Source of the DNA: Halorubrum alkaliphilum
GTDB taxonomy: Archaea > Halobacteriota > Halobacteria > Halobacteriales > Haloferacaceae
Assembly (NCBI RefSeq): GCF_017873815.1
Contig: NZ_JAGGKQ010000003.1
Span: 124,001-188,000 of the forward strand
Reading direction: 5' to 3'
Length of the DNA stretch: 64,000 bases
Positions within the stretch are counted from its first letter, which is position 1; every line of letters starts with the position of its first letter. The notes under the pieces are model-generated. The model saw only the letters and a list, made by a program, of their open reading frames with translations, was not told the DNA's origin and did no database searches. Below, one piece after another: positions 36,792 through 45,258 of the stretch. The position numbers and the translations under genes were made by a program.

Positions 36792-38213
36792 ATGTTCGTT
36801 GACCGGTCCGACCTGCTCGCCGACGCCGACCCCATCCGTGGGTACGGCGTCGCGGTGACGCCGGGGCGGGACGGTCCCCTCCTGTTCCTCGCCGGGTACG
36901 GCGAGCCGAACCGTCTCTACACTCGCGAGGGGGGTCGATTCACTGACTCCGCCTGTGGGATCGTCGCCGACGGCGACCGACACGGAATGGGGGTTTGTGC
37001 GGCCGACGTCGACGGCGACGGCTGCGAGGAGATATACGTTCACAACTGTGCCAACGGCGTCGGCATCGGCGGGGACTCGGACATGCTCCTCGACCGCTTG
37101 GAGGCGGAACGGTACCGCTGGACCGACACCTTCGCGCTCCCGGTCAACGGGGACCGGCTCAACTTCCGTGCGGGTCGCTCCGTCGCCGCGCTGGACCGCC
37201 ACGGAACCGGTCGATACGGCATCGCCGTCGCGAGCTACGGCGCGCCGCTGGCGTTCTACGAACTCGGCGACGACGGCGAGGCTTCGGACATGGCCGAGGC
37301 GGTCGGGCTCTCCGTCGAGGACGGCTGCCGGTCGCTACTCCCCGGGCCGCTATGTGGGGAGGGGACCGACCTGTTCGTCGGGGTCGAGGACGGCCCAAAC
37401 CGGCTGTTCCAAAACGAGGAGGGGCACTACGAATCCGTCGACGGCGGGTGTGACTTGGCGGACCCCGACGGCGACACCCGTGGCGTCGCGCTGGTCGACG
37501 AAGACGGGACGTTCGCGCTCGCGCTCGGCAACTGGGAGGGTCGAAGCCGCCTGCTCAGGCGCGATCCGGAGGGCCGGTTCCGTGACGCCGCACCGGACGC
37601 GCTCGCGGGCGCGGAGAGCGTCCGTGCAGTAGTTTCCGCGGACTTCGACAACGACGGCCGGGAGGAACTGTTCTGTAACGCGCTCGGCGTAGGGAACCGA
37701 TTCCTCGAACGGGTCGACCCGAGCCCCCGCGACGGCGTGGAAGGGGCGGGCGGTGAGGTTCCGGGCGAGCCGCGGTGGGCTGCCCTCGACCCCGGCCCGG
37801 CGGCCGAGCCGGAGGGGTTCGGGACGGGAGCGGTCGCCGCCGACATCGACGGGGACGGAGTGCTCGAACTGGTCCTCGTTCATGGCGAGGTGGCCGCTCA
37901 ACCGCTGGGCGTCTACTCGGTTCCGGACGCGGCGGCGAACGGGTGGCTTCGCGTTCGGCCGACGACCGCGCAGGGCGCGCCGGCACGCGGCGCGACCGTC
38001 CGGCTCGAAACCTCACGGGGAACACAACGGCGGGTTATCGACGCCGGCGGCGGCTATCTCTGTCAGACCGAGCCGGTCGCACACTTCGGGCTCGGCGGCG
38101 CGGAGCCACGGGAGGTCGTCGTCCGGTGGCCCGACGGTCGCGAGCGAACGCTCCCCGAACCCGCACCGGACGCCGAACACGACGTCACGCATCCGGCCGC
38201 CCGCGATCGGTGA
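36792..38213 (+). CDS. VCBS-repeat / ASPIC-UnbV (CRTAC1-like) protein
   Basis: A 473-residue beta-propeller protein. FG-GAP/VCBS-type calcium-binding turns recur: CAADVDGDGCEEIYVHN near residue 70, VSADFDNDGREELFCNA near 285 and VAADIDGDGVLELVLVHGE near 350, each with D-x-D-x-D-G. The C-terminus (WLRVRPTTAQGAPARGATVR ... VHFGLG-type AHFGLGGAEPREVVVRWPDG) is the ASPIC/UnbV domain. Family members are normally exported, but this one has no signal peptide or membrane anchor and is cytosolic as read. Function unknown; cartilage acidic protein 1 homologues bind partners through the propeller. Confidence 0.85.
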   Translation: MFVDRSDLLADADPIRGYGVAVTPGRDGPLLFLAGYGEPNRLYTREGGRFTDSACGIVADGDRHGMGVCAADVDGDGCEEIYVHNCANGVGIGGDSDMLLDRLEAERYRWTDTFALPVNGDRLNFRAGRSVAALDRHGTGRYGIAVASYGAPLAFYELGDDGEASDMAEAVGLSVEDGCRSLLPGPLCGEGTDLFVGVEDGPNRLFQNEEGHYESVDGGCDLADPDGDTRGVALVDEDGTFALALGNWEGRSRLLRRDPEGRFRDAAPDALAGAESVRAVVSADFDNDGREELFCNALGVGNRFLERVDPSPRDGVEGAGGEVPGEPRWAALDPGPAAEPEGFGTGAVAADIDGDGVLELVLVHGEVAAQPLGVYSVPDAAANGWLRVRPTTAQGAPARGATVRLETSRGTQRRVIDAGGGYLCQTEPVAHFGLGGAEPREVVVRWPDGRERTLPEPAPDAEHDVTHPAARDR

Positions 38214-38347
38214 ATCGGAGGAAGGCGGCCGTGATCGGCGAGGGCCGTGAGGCGACCGCGATCGGCGGCCCTCACGGCGCGTCGGTGAGGGGCGGCCAGA
38301 ACTGCCGCCCTTCGCGGATTCAAGTGCGCGGGGATCCACGCACGGGT

Positions 38348-38548
38348 ATGGTAGATCCGACCTCCGATCTCGAGGAGGACGTCGACGAGGACTCCGCGCC
38401 CCGCTGTGACGCCTGCGGGGGGGCGGCGTTCGGCGTCGGCCGACGAACGCTCACGTGGATCGATGACGGCGAACTACGACGACGCCACTTCTGCGGGCAG
38501 GCGTGTCGCGACGAGTGGACCGACGAACGCCCCGGCGCGTCGGGATAG
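38348..38548 (+). CDS. Small treble-clef/zinc-finger protein
   Basis: A 66-residue protein with an acidic N-terminus (DLEEDVDEDS) and two CxxC-like pairs, CDACGG and HFCGQAC, flanking a beta-hairpin TLTWIDDGELRRR; this is a zinc-ribbon or treble-clef of the TRASH-like type with C-terminal RDEWTDE. It is short but has typical GC-ending codon use. Such small haloarchaeal zinc-finger proteins may mediate protein interactions or regulation. The ATG at 38348 opens the acidic region. Confidence 0.75.
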   Translation: MVDPTSDLEEDVDEDSAPRCDACGGAAFGVGRRTLTWIDDGELRRRHFCGQACRDEWTDERPGASG

Positions 38549-38621
38549 CGGAACGCGGCGATGGGTCGAGCACGCACCCGGTCGCGGGAGACTTTTTACC
38601 GCGGGGGTGGTACGTTCGCGT

Positions 38622-39347
38622 ATGATATCACTCGACGAGGCCGTGACGGCCCGACTGGAGTCACACGGCGAGCGGTTCGAGGTACTGATCGACCCGGACG
38701 CCGCGCTCGCGATGCGGCGCGGGGAGTTCGAGGGCGAGTTGGAGGATGTCATCGCCGCCGAGGACGTCTTTGAGAACGCCTCTCGCGGTGATAGACCGGC
38801 CGAGGAGGACTTAGAAGAGGTGTTCGGAACCACCGACCCCCTATCGATCATCCCCGAAGTCGTCGAGCGCGGGGAGATCCAGATCACCGCCGAGCAGCGT
38901 GAGGAGATGCAGGAACGGAAACACCGCGAACTCGTCACCACCATCACGCGCAACGCGGTGAACCCGCAGATGGACGACTCCCCGCACCCGCCCGAGCGGA
39001 TCGAGCGCGCGCTGGAGGAGGCGGGGTTCCAGATCGACCCGATGGAGCCGGTCGAGAACCAAGTCGACGACGCGCTCGACGCGCTGCGGCCGGTCATCCC
39101 GATCCGATTCGAGGAGGTGACGATGGCGGTCCAGCTTCCGGCGGACTACGCGGGGTCCGGTCAGGCCCAGGTCCGCGAGTTTGGCGACCTCGAACGCGAG
39201 GAGTGGCAGAACGATGGCGGCTGGGTCGGCGTGTTGACCTTTCCCGCGGGGCTCCAGAACGACCTGTACGACCTCGTGAACGAGGTCACCTCCGGGGAGG
39301 GCGACGCTCGCGTGATCAAGGACAAAGACGAGTTGCGGACGCGGTGA
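38622..39347 (+). CDS. sbds: Ribosome maturation protein SDO1/SBDS
   Basis: Archaeal homologue of the Shwachman-Bodian-Diamond protein, 241 residues, acting in late 50S maturation by aiding removal of the anti-association factor aIF6. Three domains are seen: an N-terminal FYSH domain (1-95, ERFEVLIDPDAALAMRRGEF ... ASRGDRPAEEDLEEVFGT), a central helical bundle (about 96-165, KHRELVTTITRNAVNPQ) and a C-terminal ferredoxin-like domain (PIRFEEVTMAVQLPADYAG). ACTTTTTACC sits about 27 bases before the ATG at 38622, indicating leaderless translation. Confidence 0.96.
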   Translation: MISLDEAVTARLESHGERFEVLIDPDAALAMRRGEFEGELEDVIAAEDVFENASRGDRPAEEDLEEVFGTTDPLSIIPEVVERGEIQITAEQREEMQERKHRELVTTITRNAVNPQMDDSPHPPERIERALEEAGFQIDPMEPVENQVDDALDALRPVIPIRFEEVTMAVQLPADYAGSGQAQVREFGDLEREEWQNDGGWVGVLTFPAGLQNDLYDLVNEVTSGEGDARVIKDKDELRTR

Positions 39348-39369
39348 GTTCGGACGTGTATCCTTGACC

Positions 39370-39825
39370 ATGGACGGTAGCGACGTGAACGGCTCCGGTC
39401 GGCGACTCCCCGACGGGTACGAACTTCGAGAGGGGACGCCGTCAGTGGCGGCGTTCATCCGACTTCGTCGCGCGGCCGGGATGGCCGACCGGTCGCGCGA
39501 GGCCGTCGAACGCGGGCTTCCGAACACGACCTACGGCGTTCACGTCGTTGGGGGACGCCGCGACCACGCGGTCGGAATGGCCCGGATCGTCGGGGACGGC
39601 GGCTCCGTGTTTCAAGTCTCGGATATGGCCGTTGCGGAGCCGCATCAGGGGCAAGGAATCGGGACCGCAATGATGGACGCGCTCGTCGCGTGGCTCCATG
39701 GACACGCCCCCGACGGTGGGTACGTCAACCTGTTCGCGGACGTCGACGGGTTCTACGAGCGGTGGGGGTTCGAACGGTCGGCACCGGCCTCGAACGGAAT
39801 GTGGATACGAACGGACTCGCTTTGA
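39370..39825 (+). CDS. GNAT family N-acetyltransferase
   Basis: A 151-residue acetyltransferase. Acetyl-CoA binding motif A is VSDMAVAEPHQGQGIGTAMM (Q/R-x-x-G-x-G/A in QGQGIG), followed by the motif B region NLFADVDGFYERWGFERSA. No substrate can be assigned; small GNATs may modify amines or N-termini. The ATG at 39370 is used, with a TTG at 39364 as an alternative. It is 22 bases after SBDS, so co-transcription is possible. Confidence 0.88.
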   Translation: MDGSDVNGSGRRLPDGYELREGTPSVAAFIRLRRAAGMADRSREAVERGLPNTTYGVHVVGGRRDHAVGMARIVGDGGSVFQVSDMAVAEPHQGQGIGTAMMDALVAWLHGHAPDGGYVNLFADVDGFYERWGFERSAPASNGMWIRTDSL

Positions 39826-39852
39826 GTCGGGTCGCGTTCGGTCGGGAGAGTT

Positions 39853-40719
39853 ATGCCGTCGGGGACCGACCGACGATTCGTGCAGAAGACGGTACTCATC
39901 ACCGGGTGTTCATCGGGCATCGGCCGCGCGACGGCACACGCCTTCAACGACGAGGGATGGACGACCTACGCCACGGCGCGGAACCCGGCCGACATCGAGG
40001 CGCTCGGCGAAGCCGGCTGTGAGATCGCGACGCTCGACGTCACCGATCAGGGAGATGTCGAGCGGGTCGTCGACCGGATCCTCGACGAGGAGGGCGCGAT
40101 CGACGCGCTCGTGAACAACGCCGGATACGGGCAGTTCGGACCGATCGAGGACGTGACAGCAGAACGAGTTCACGACCAGTTCGACGTCAACGTCTACGGC
40201 CCGCATCGGCTGATCCGCGCGGTGCTTCCCGGAATGCGTCGCGAGCGAGATGGGACGATCATCAACGTCTCCTCGGTCGCGGGGCGGGTCTCGTTCCCCG
40301 GCGGGGGCGTCTACAGCGGGTCGAAGTTCGCGCTCGAAGCCATGTCGGATGCCCTCCGCAACGAGGTGCGCGATCACGGCGTCGACGTCGTCGTCGTCGA
40401 GCCCGGACCGGTACGAACGAACTTCTCGGACCGAGTCGCCCGCGAGGCGGACCCGGAGGAGACCGACGGAGTCGAGCGTTCCGGCGCGTACGACGAGTTC
40501 TACGCCCTGTTCGAGGACACGCAAGCGATCGGCGGCGACGGACCGGGGTCGGTCGAACCGACCCTCGTCGCCGGGGAGGTGCTCAACGCCGCGAGCGCGA
40601 CGAAACCGCCCGCGCGGGTCCAACCCGGAACCGTCGCGCGGGTCGGCGTGCTCGCACGGTTCCTGCCTGACGCGATCCGTGATAGCGTGTTCGATCTGGT
40701 TCGGAAGTTCACGTCATAG
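39853..40719 (+). CDS. SDR family oxidoreductase
   Basis: Classical short-chain dehydrogenase/reductase, 288 residues. TGCSSGIG is the nucleotide-binding T-G-x3-G-x-G, NNAGYG follows the cofactor strand, and the active site is Ser (INVSSVAG), Tyr and Lys (VYSGSKFALE: Y-x3-K). The Arg residues after the first strand (TARNPAD) suggest NADP(H). The C-terminal part (RSGAYDEFYALFEDTQAIGG) forms the variable substrate lid. Substrate unknown. It begins 28 bases after the GNAT gene. Confidence 0.93.
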   Translation: MPSGTDRRFVQKTVLITGCSSGIGRATAHAFNDEGWTTYATARNPADIEALGEAGCEIATLDVTDQGDVERVVDRILDEEGAIDALVNNAGYGQFGPIEDVTAERVHDQFDVNVYGPHRLIRAVLPGMRRERDGTIINVSSVAGRVSFPGGGVYSGSKFALEAMSDALRNEVRDHGVDVVVVEPGPVRTNFSDRVAREADPEETDGVERSGAYDEFYALFEDTQAIGGDGPGSVEPTLVAGEVLNAASATKPPARVQPGTVARVGVLARFLPDAIRDSVFDLVRKFTS

Positions 40720-40770
40720 GGGACCGGGAACGCGCTTCGAGACGGTCGACCGAACGCGGTTTATCCGGCG

Positions 40771-41271
40771 TCACTCGGCGTCGACCGCGAATTGGCTCTC
40801 TCCCTCCCGCCAGTCCCAGCCGGGGAGTCGCGTCTGGAATCCGGCGGCGAGCGCGGCGTCGAGGTCGTCGACGCCCGCGTTTCCCTTCCCGTCGGCGGTC
40901 GCGTCCTCGTCGACGTGGACGTCCGCGAAGTGGAACGTCGCCTGCGCGAGCACCGAGAGCGGCTGACCCCCGGCGATCGTCGCGGCGAGCTCCCGGCCGA
41001 GAACCTCGTCGACGACGAACCCCGGGTAGTCGCCGGCAACGTCGAGTTCGCGGAGGAGCGCGGCGTAGCCCGCCACGTTGACCGCGACCTCGCCGTCCGC
41101 GAAGACGGCGTCGACCTCGCGGCGATACGTCTCGGCGTCGACCGCGTCGACCTCGGTCTCGAAGAGGGTCCCCAGCCGATCGCGAGTCTCGTTGAGTACC
41201 GGGACGACGACCGGAGCGCGGTCGCGTATCCATGCGTGTTCCTCTCGGACGCCGTTGGGCGTGACGCGCAT
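40771..41271 (-). CDS. Haloarchaeal protein of unknown function
   Basis: A 166-residue acidic soluble protein from the ATG at 41271, beginning MRVTPNGVREEHAWIRDR. It contains a helical first part (VVVPVLNETRDRLGTLFETE), VAVNVAGYAALLRELDVAGD and FVVDEVLGRELAATIAGGQP, and ends in a Trp-rich PGWDWREGESQF. No domain or motif is recognised, and nothing identifies a function. It is divergent from the FttA gene; a shared TATA-like TTTTATAAC at 41356 lies between. Confidence 0.7.
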   Translation of the reverse strand: MRVTPNGVREEHAWIRDRAPVVVPVLNETRDRLGTLFETEVDAVDAETYRREVDAVFADGEVAVNVAGYAALLRELDVAGDYPGFVVDEVLGRELAATIAGGQPLSVLAQATFHFADVHVDEDATADGKGNAGVDDLDAALAAGFQTRLPGWDWREGESQFAVDAE

Positions 41272-41539
41272 GGGCGTTCCGCGGCGGTCGAGGCGTATCG
41301 GTGTTGTGGAAACGGCCTCGGGACGAACGGGCGAAAGCTCCCGTTTTGGGAAGCCTTTTATAACGAAGGGAGTGTAGTTGCTTCTAAGCGGGTTTTCGCT
41401 GGCTGTTCCCGCACGGTACGCTACGGACAGTACTTCCACTATGCCTACCCCCGTCACGGCCGACCGATCGACGCCGCGGTACGTCTCGATCCGACGTGGC
41501 CGGACGGCGGTAGCGACCCCCCACGGCCCGCAGTGAGCT

Positions 41540-43465
41540 ATGAGTCAAGTCGATACGAAACTCGAGAACCTGAAATCCACGATAGAACAGGAGGTCCCGG
41601 ACGACGTGAGCGTCACGGACGTCACGTACGAGGGCCCGGAACTAGTCGTCTACACGCGCGACCCCAAGCGGTTCGCCGGTGACGGAGACCTCGTCCGGCG
41701 TCTCGCCTCCAAACTCCGGAAACGGATCACGGTCCGACCCGACCCGACCGTTCTCTCGCCTCCGGCGCGAGCGGAATCCGAGGTACGCGAGGTGATCCCC
41801 GAGGAGGCCGGCGTCACGTCGCTCGACTTCCACGAGGACACCGGCGAGGTCGTCATCGAGGCGGAAAAGCCCGGGATGGTGATCGGCCGCCGCGGCTCCA
41901 CGCTCCGGGAGATCACTCAGGAGGTCGGCTGGACCCCGGAGGTCGTCCGGACGCCGCCGATCGAGTCCTCGACCGTCTCGAACGTCCGCGGATTCCTGAA
42001 AAACGAACGCGAGGAGCGCCGTGACATTCTCGAACGAGTCGGTCGACAGATCCATCGCGAGGAGATGTCCGACGACGAGTGGGTCCGGATCACGACGCTC
42101 GGCTGCTGTCGCGAGGTCGGCCGTGCGGCATTCATTCTCTCGACGCCCGAGACGCGCGTCCTCATCGACTGCGGAGACAAGCCCGGCGCGGAGGGAGAGG
42201 TTCCGTACCTACAGGTCCCCGAGGCGCTCGGCGCGGGTGCGGCGACGCTCGACGCGGTCATCCTGACCCACGCTCACCTCGACCACTCCGCGCTGTTGCC
42301 GCTGCTGTTTAAGTACGGATACGACGGTCCGATATACACGACGGAGCCGACCCGTGACCTGATGGGGCTGCTCACGCTCGATTACCTCGACGTGGCTGCC
42401 AAGGACGGTCGGACGCCACCCTACGAGTCGGCGCAGGTCCGCGACGCGATCAAACACACGATCCCGCTGGAGTACGGCGATGTCACCGACATCGCGCCCG
42501 ACATCAAACTCACCTTCCACAACGCGGGTCACATCCTCGGCAGCGCGGTCACCCATTTCCACATCGGTGACGGGCTCTACAACGTCGCCTTCTCCGGCGA
42601 CATCCACTACGAGGACACCCGCCTGTTCAACGGCGCAGTCAACGACTTCCCCCGGGTCGAGACCCTCGTTCTGGAGTCCACCTACGGCGGCCGCGACGAC
42701 TACCAGACCGACCAAGCCGACTCCGAGGAGGCGCTTAAGAAGGTCATCAACGAGACGTACGACCAGGGCGGTAAGATCGTCATCCCTGCGTTCGCCGTGG
42801 GGCGCTCACAGGAGATCATGCTCGTGTTGGAGGAGGCGATGCGGGAGGGCGACATCCCCGAGATGCCGGTCCACCTCGACGGGATGATCTGGGAGGCGAC
42901 GGCCATCCACACGACGTACCCCGAGTACCTGCGTGACGATCTCCGCGACCGGATCTTCCACGACGACGAGAACCCGTTCCTCGCCGACCAGTTCAACCAC
43001 ATCGACGCCGGTGAGGACGAGCGACAGGAGGTCGCCGACGGCGATCAGTGCATCGTCATCTCCACCTCCGGGATGATCGAGGGCGGCCCGATCATGTCGT
43101 GGCTCCGCCACATCGGTCCCGACCCGGACTCGAATCTCGTCTTCGTCGGCTACCAAGCGCAGGGAACGCTCGGCCGCCGGATCCAGAACGGCTGGGATGA
43201 GATCCCGGTCGACGGCTGGGGAGGCGGTAGCCGCGGCGACACGCTCACACTGGAGATGGGAACGGAGGTCGTCGACGGCTTCTCTGGCCACGCCGACAGA
43301 CAGGGGTTGGAGAACTTCGTGAAGACGATGAACCCCCGTCCCGAGAAGGTGTTGTGTGTCCACGGCGACGAGCGCTCCGTACAGGACCTCTCGTCGGCGC
43401 TGTATCACGACTACAATATGCGGACGTTCGCGCCGAAGAACCTCGAAACGTTCCGATTCAAGTAG
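41540..43465 (+). CDS. fttA: Transcription termination ribonuclease FttA/aCPSF1
   Basis: Beta-CASP metallo-beta-lactamase ribonuclease, 641 residues, the archaeal CPSF73 homologue that cleaves nascent RNA and causes factor-dependent termination. The N-terminal part (about 1-155) holds two KH-like domains with the G-x-x-G loop in VIGRRGSTLREI. The lactamase core has HAHLDHS (His244, His246, Asp248, His249), NAGHILGS, FSGDIHYED, and beta-CASP motifs with IVIPAFAVGRSQE, STSGMIEGGP and GFSGHADRQG, ending CVHGDERS. All catalytic motifs are intact. Confidence 0.97.
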   Translation: MSQVDTKLENLKSTIEQEVPDDVSVTDVTYEGPELVVYTRDPKRFAGDGDLVRRLASKLRKRITVRPDPTVLSPPARAESEVREVIPEEAGVTSLDFHEDTGEVVIEAEKPGMVIGRRGSTLREITQEVGWTPEVVRTPPIESSTVSNVRGFLKNEREERRDILERVGRQIHREEMSDDEWVRITTLGCCREVGRAAFILSTPETRVLIDCGDKPGAEGEVPYLQVPEALGAGAATLDAVILTHAHLDHSALLPLLFKYGYDGPIYTTEPTRDLMGLLTLDYLDVAAKDGRTPPYESAQVRDAIKHTIPLEYGDVTDIAPDIKLTFHNAGHILGSAVTHFHIGDGLYNVAFSGDIHYEDTRLFNGAVNDFPRVETLVLESTYGGRDDYQTDQADSEEALKKVINETYDQGGKIVIPAFAVGRSQEIMLVLEEAMREGDIPEMPVHLDGMIWEATAIHTTYPEYLRDDLRDRIFHDDENPFLADQFNHIDAGEDERQEVADGDQCIVISTSGMIEGGPIMSWLRHIGPDPDSNLVFVGYQAQGTLGRRIQNGWDEIPVDGWGGGSRGDTLTLEMGTEVVDGFSGHADRQGLENFVKTMNPRPEKVLCVHGDERSVQDLSSALYHDYNMRTFAPKNLETFRFK

Positions 43466-43902
43466 CCGGGTTCGGCCATCGATCTCGGGAGTGAGTCTCG
43501 CAGTACGGTGTGGAAGTTGTTTATAAGTGGGCTAGTGGTGTTACTGGCGGCTGTTTATAAGTAATCGAGAGCACGGTGGATGAATGTACAAGTCCGATCG
43601 ATCGTTTATAAATCGAAGACGACGGATCGCCGGTGACGACCGCCAAAGCCCCAGCCATGCGGGCAGCGAGGCGCTCCGCGCCTCGGGCAGCCGGACGTGG
43701 CCCGGCGACTGCCCGTTTGAGTCCCACCCCGCACAGCACTCGCACCTCACGCCTCCCCAACCTCGTCACCGGCGGCTTTGCCGCCGGTTGTGAGCGAGAA
43801 TTCTCAGGCAGTCGGGCGACGCTCGACGACCTCGCGCCGTCGTCGCCGGCGCGTAGCGCCGGCTGCCGGAGGGGCCGCATCGCTTATTTATAAGTGATCG
43901 TC

Positions 43903-43910
43903 GCAGCCGC
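43903..43910. repeat. 8-bp target site duplication, left copy
   Basis: GCAGCCGC stands directly left of the IS; the identical 8 bases follow its right end at 44608-44615. Eight bases is the usual duplication of IS6-family elements. Confidence 0.9.
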
Positions 43911-44607
43911 GGTAGTGTTCAGATAAGCTGATTCCATGCGAATGCGAACGATCTGAGCCACTCATTAGCAGTTTCTGCTTTTGCGTTGCTGAAACAGTTT
44001 GAGAAACTGGTAGTTCTGCGTTTTACCTCACGAAAGACACGTTCGACGCTGTTCCGATTTCCATGTCGTTCGTATCTGAAATCGAGCCCGTGTTTCCGAC
44101 ACGCTCGCTGAAGTGGAACCGCGCCATCAACAAGAAAGATCGCGTCGTCTACATCGTGTTTTTCGCGGAGTTCCGAGATAAACTGATCGGCGATCACGTT
44201 CGTTCTTGTCGGTTCAAGCTTTGTATGTAGCAGATCGTTTGATTTCGGATCGACAGCAGCGTACAGCCAATATTGTTCATCGTCAAGCTGAATCACCGTT
44301 TCATCGACCGCAACGTGATTCGGGCACCGACCAGATTCCGGCTGTAAATCGGCCTTGTGAACCCAGTTATGAACAGTGGATCGAACCCGATCAACACCGA
44401 ATACCTCAAGAAACGAAACAGTATTTGAAAGCGATAATCCAGACAAATGAAGCTGAATACTGAGCTTCATCAACAGCTTCGGTGTTGCTTCTCGCTCCAC
44501 AAAGTCTAAGTTGATCTCGTCTAAACAGCCGCTGAGGCGTGCGTTTTCGGGCATAGACACTTTGAAAACGCACCGCCTCACTTTTCAATCCTTATCTGAA
44601 CACCGCC
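43911..44607 (-). mobile_element. Complete IS6-family insertion sequence
   Basis: A 697-bp element with terminal inverted repeats: the left end GGTAGTGTTCAGATAAG and the reverse complement of the right end GGCGGTGTTCAGATAAG differ at only two positions. It is bounded by the exact 8-bp duplication GCAGCCGC. Base composition is clearly lower in GC than the surroundings, pointing to acquisition from elsewhere. It holds one transposase gene on the minus strand and appears intact, so it may still be mobile. Confidence 0.95.
43919..44554 (-). CDS. IS6-family DDE transposase
   Basis: A 211-residue transposase from the ATG at 44554 (MPENARLSGCLDEINLDFVE). After an N-terminal helix-turn-helix-like region (LSNTVSFLEVFGVDRVRSTV), the catalytic triad is Asp in VAVDETVI, Asp in IFLVDGAVPL and Glu in SVERVFREVKRRT, with the IS6-type R-x3-K-x2-T pattern. 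The length is typical of short haloarchaeal ISH elements of this family. It catalyses replicative cointegrate-type transposition. Codon usage is AT-richer than neighbours. Confidence 0.95.
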   Translation of the reverse strand: MPENARLSGCLDEINLDFVEREATPKLLMKLSIQLHLSGLSLSNTVSFLEVFGVDRVRSTVHNWVHKADLQPESGRCPNHVAVDETVIQLDDEQYWLYAAVDPKSNDLLHTKLEPTRTNVIADQFISELREKHDVDDAIFLVDGAVPLQRACRKHGLDFRYERHGNRNSVERVFREVKRRTTSFSNCFSNAKAETANEWLRSFAFAWNQLI

Positions 44608-44777
44608 GCAGCCGCTCACGTTCTTTTTAAATACGCTCTCGTCGCTACTGATTTGAGAGACCCGCTCCCGGCATCGATCGAGGCGGGTCGACACACACCG
44701 CGCGTGGAACGCCTCAGGCTCCGGTAGCAGCGCTTCCTCGACTCACCTTTTAAGTCGTGCGGCGAGGTACGCGGCGT

Positions 44778-45215
44778 ATGCGGATCGCGCTTATCGCCCA
44801 CGACGAACTGAAAGACGAGATGGTCGCGTTCGTGAACGCACACCGGGACACTCTCGTCGACCACGAACTGATAACGACCGGTACCACCGGGAAACGGATC
44901 GCCGAGGAGACCGGGCTTCCGGTGAACCGGCAGGCGTCCGGACCGCTCGGCGGCGATCTCCAGATCGGCGCGATGGTCGCCGACGGCGAGATCGGCGGGC
45001 TCGTTTTCCTCCGGGACCCGCTCACCGCACAACCCCATGAGCCGGACATCTCCGCGCTGCTCCGTGTCTGTGACGTGAAAGACGTCCCGGTCGCGACGAA
45101 CCTCGCGTCGGCGGAGCTGCTCGTCGACGGGCTCCTCGAGGGCGACACCACCGTCAACGACGACCTGATCGACGACGAGTCGCCGCTCGCGGACGGGGAG
45201 TATCAGGACGGATAA
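44778..45215 (+). CDS. mgsA: Methylglyoxal synthase
   Basis: Converts dihydroxyacetone phosphate to methylglyoxal and phosphate, 145 residues. Phosphate-binding TTGTTGKRI, the catalytic Asp in [26 protein letters not shown] with the active-site His and Asp, and [12 protein letters not shown] all match the family. CTTTTAAG lies 25-30 bases before the ATG at 44778, so it is leaderless. The gene fits the neighbourhood: the glycerol locus at 27997-35649 generates DHAP, and this enzyme is an overflow route that releases phosphate. Confidence 0.95.
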   Translation: MRIALIAHDELKDEMVAFVNAHRDTLVDHELITTGTTGKRIAEETGLPVNRQASGPLGGDLQIGAMVADGEIGGLVFLRDPLTAQPHEPDISALLRVCDVKDVPVATNLASAELLVDGLLEGDTTVNDDLIDDESPLADGEYQDG

Positions 45216-45258
45216 CCGGGTGCCGAGGTTTATGTTCGGTGTCGCGTAGTCACGGGCG

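Larger units (their letters stand above)
43515..44650. repeat. Structured non-coding element, copy B (interrupted by an IS)
   Basis: The same ordered blocks as at 15473-15960: TTTATAAG (43520) and GTGTTACTGGCGGC, AAAGCCCCAGCC (43645), a GAGGCGC/GCGCCTC hairpin (43667-43685), ACGCCTCCCCAACCTCGTCA, a 9-bp-stem hairpin ACCGGCGGC/GCCGCCGGT (43768-43788), the GAGAATTCTC palindrome (43796-43805), GCCGGCGC/GCGCCGGC (43845-43863), CCGCATCG then TTTATAAG, and after the insertion sequence TTTAAATACGCTCTCGTCGC. Removing 43911-44607 plus one target copy restores continuity with copy A. Apart from the insertion sequence, no gene is seen between 43466 and 44777. Confidence 0.8.

Noticed and set aside
43503-43910. 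Transposon end or gene in the left part of element B
   Set aside because: The only transposase and terminal repeats belong to the IS at 43911-44607; no other protein-like frame is shared by the two copies.
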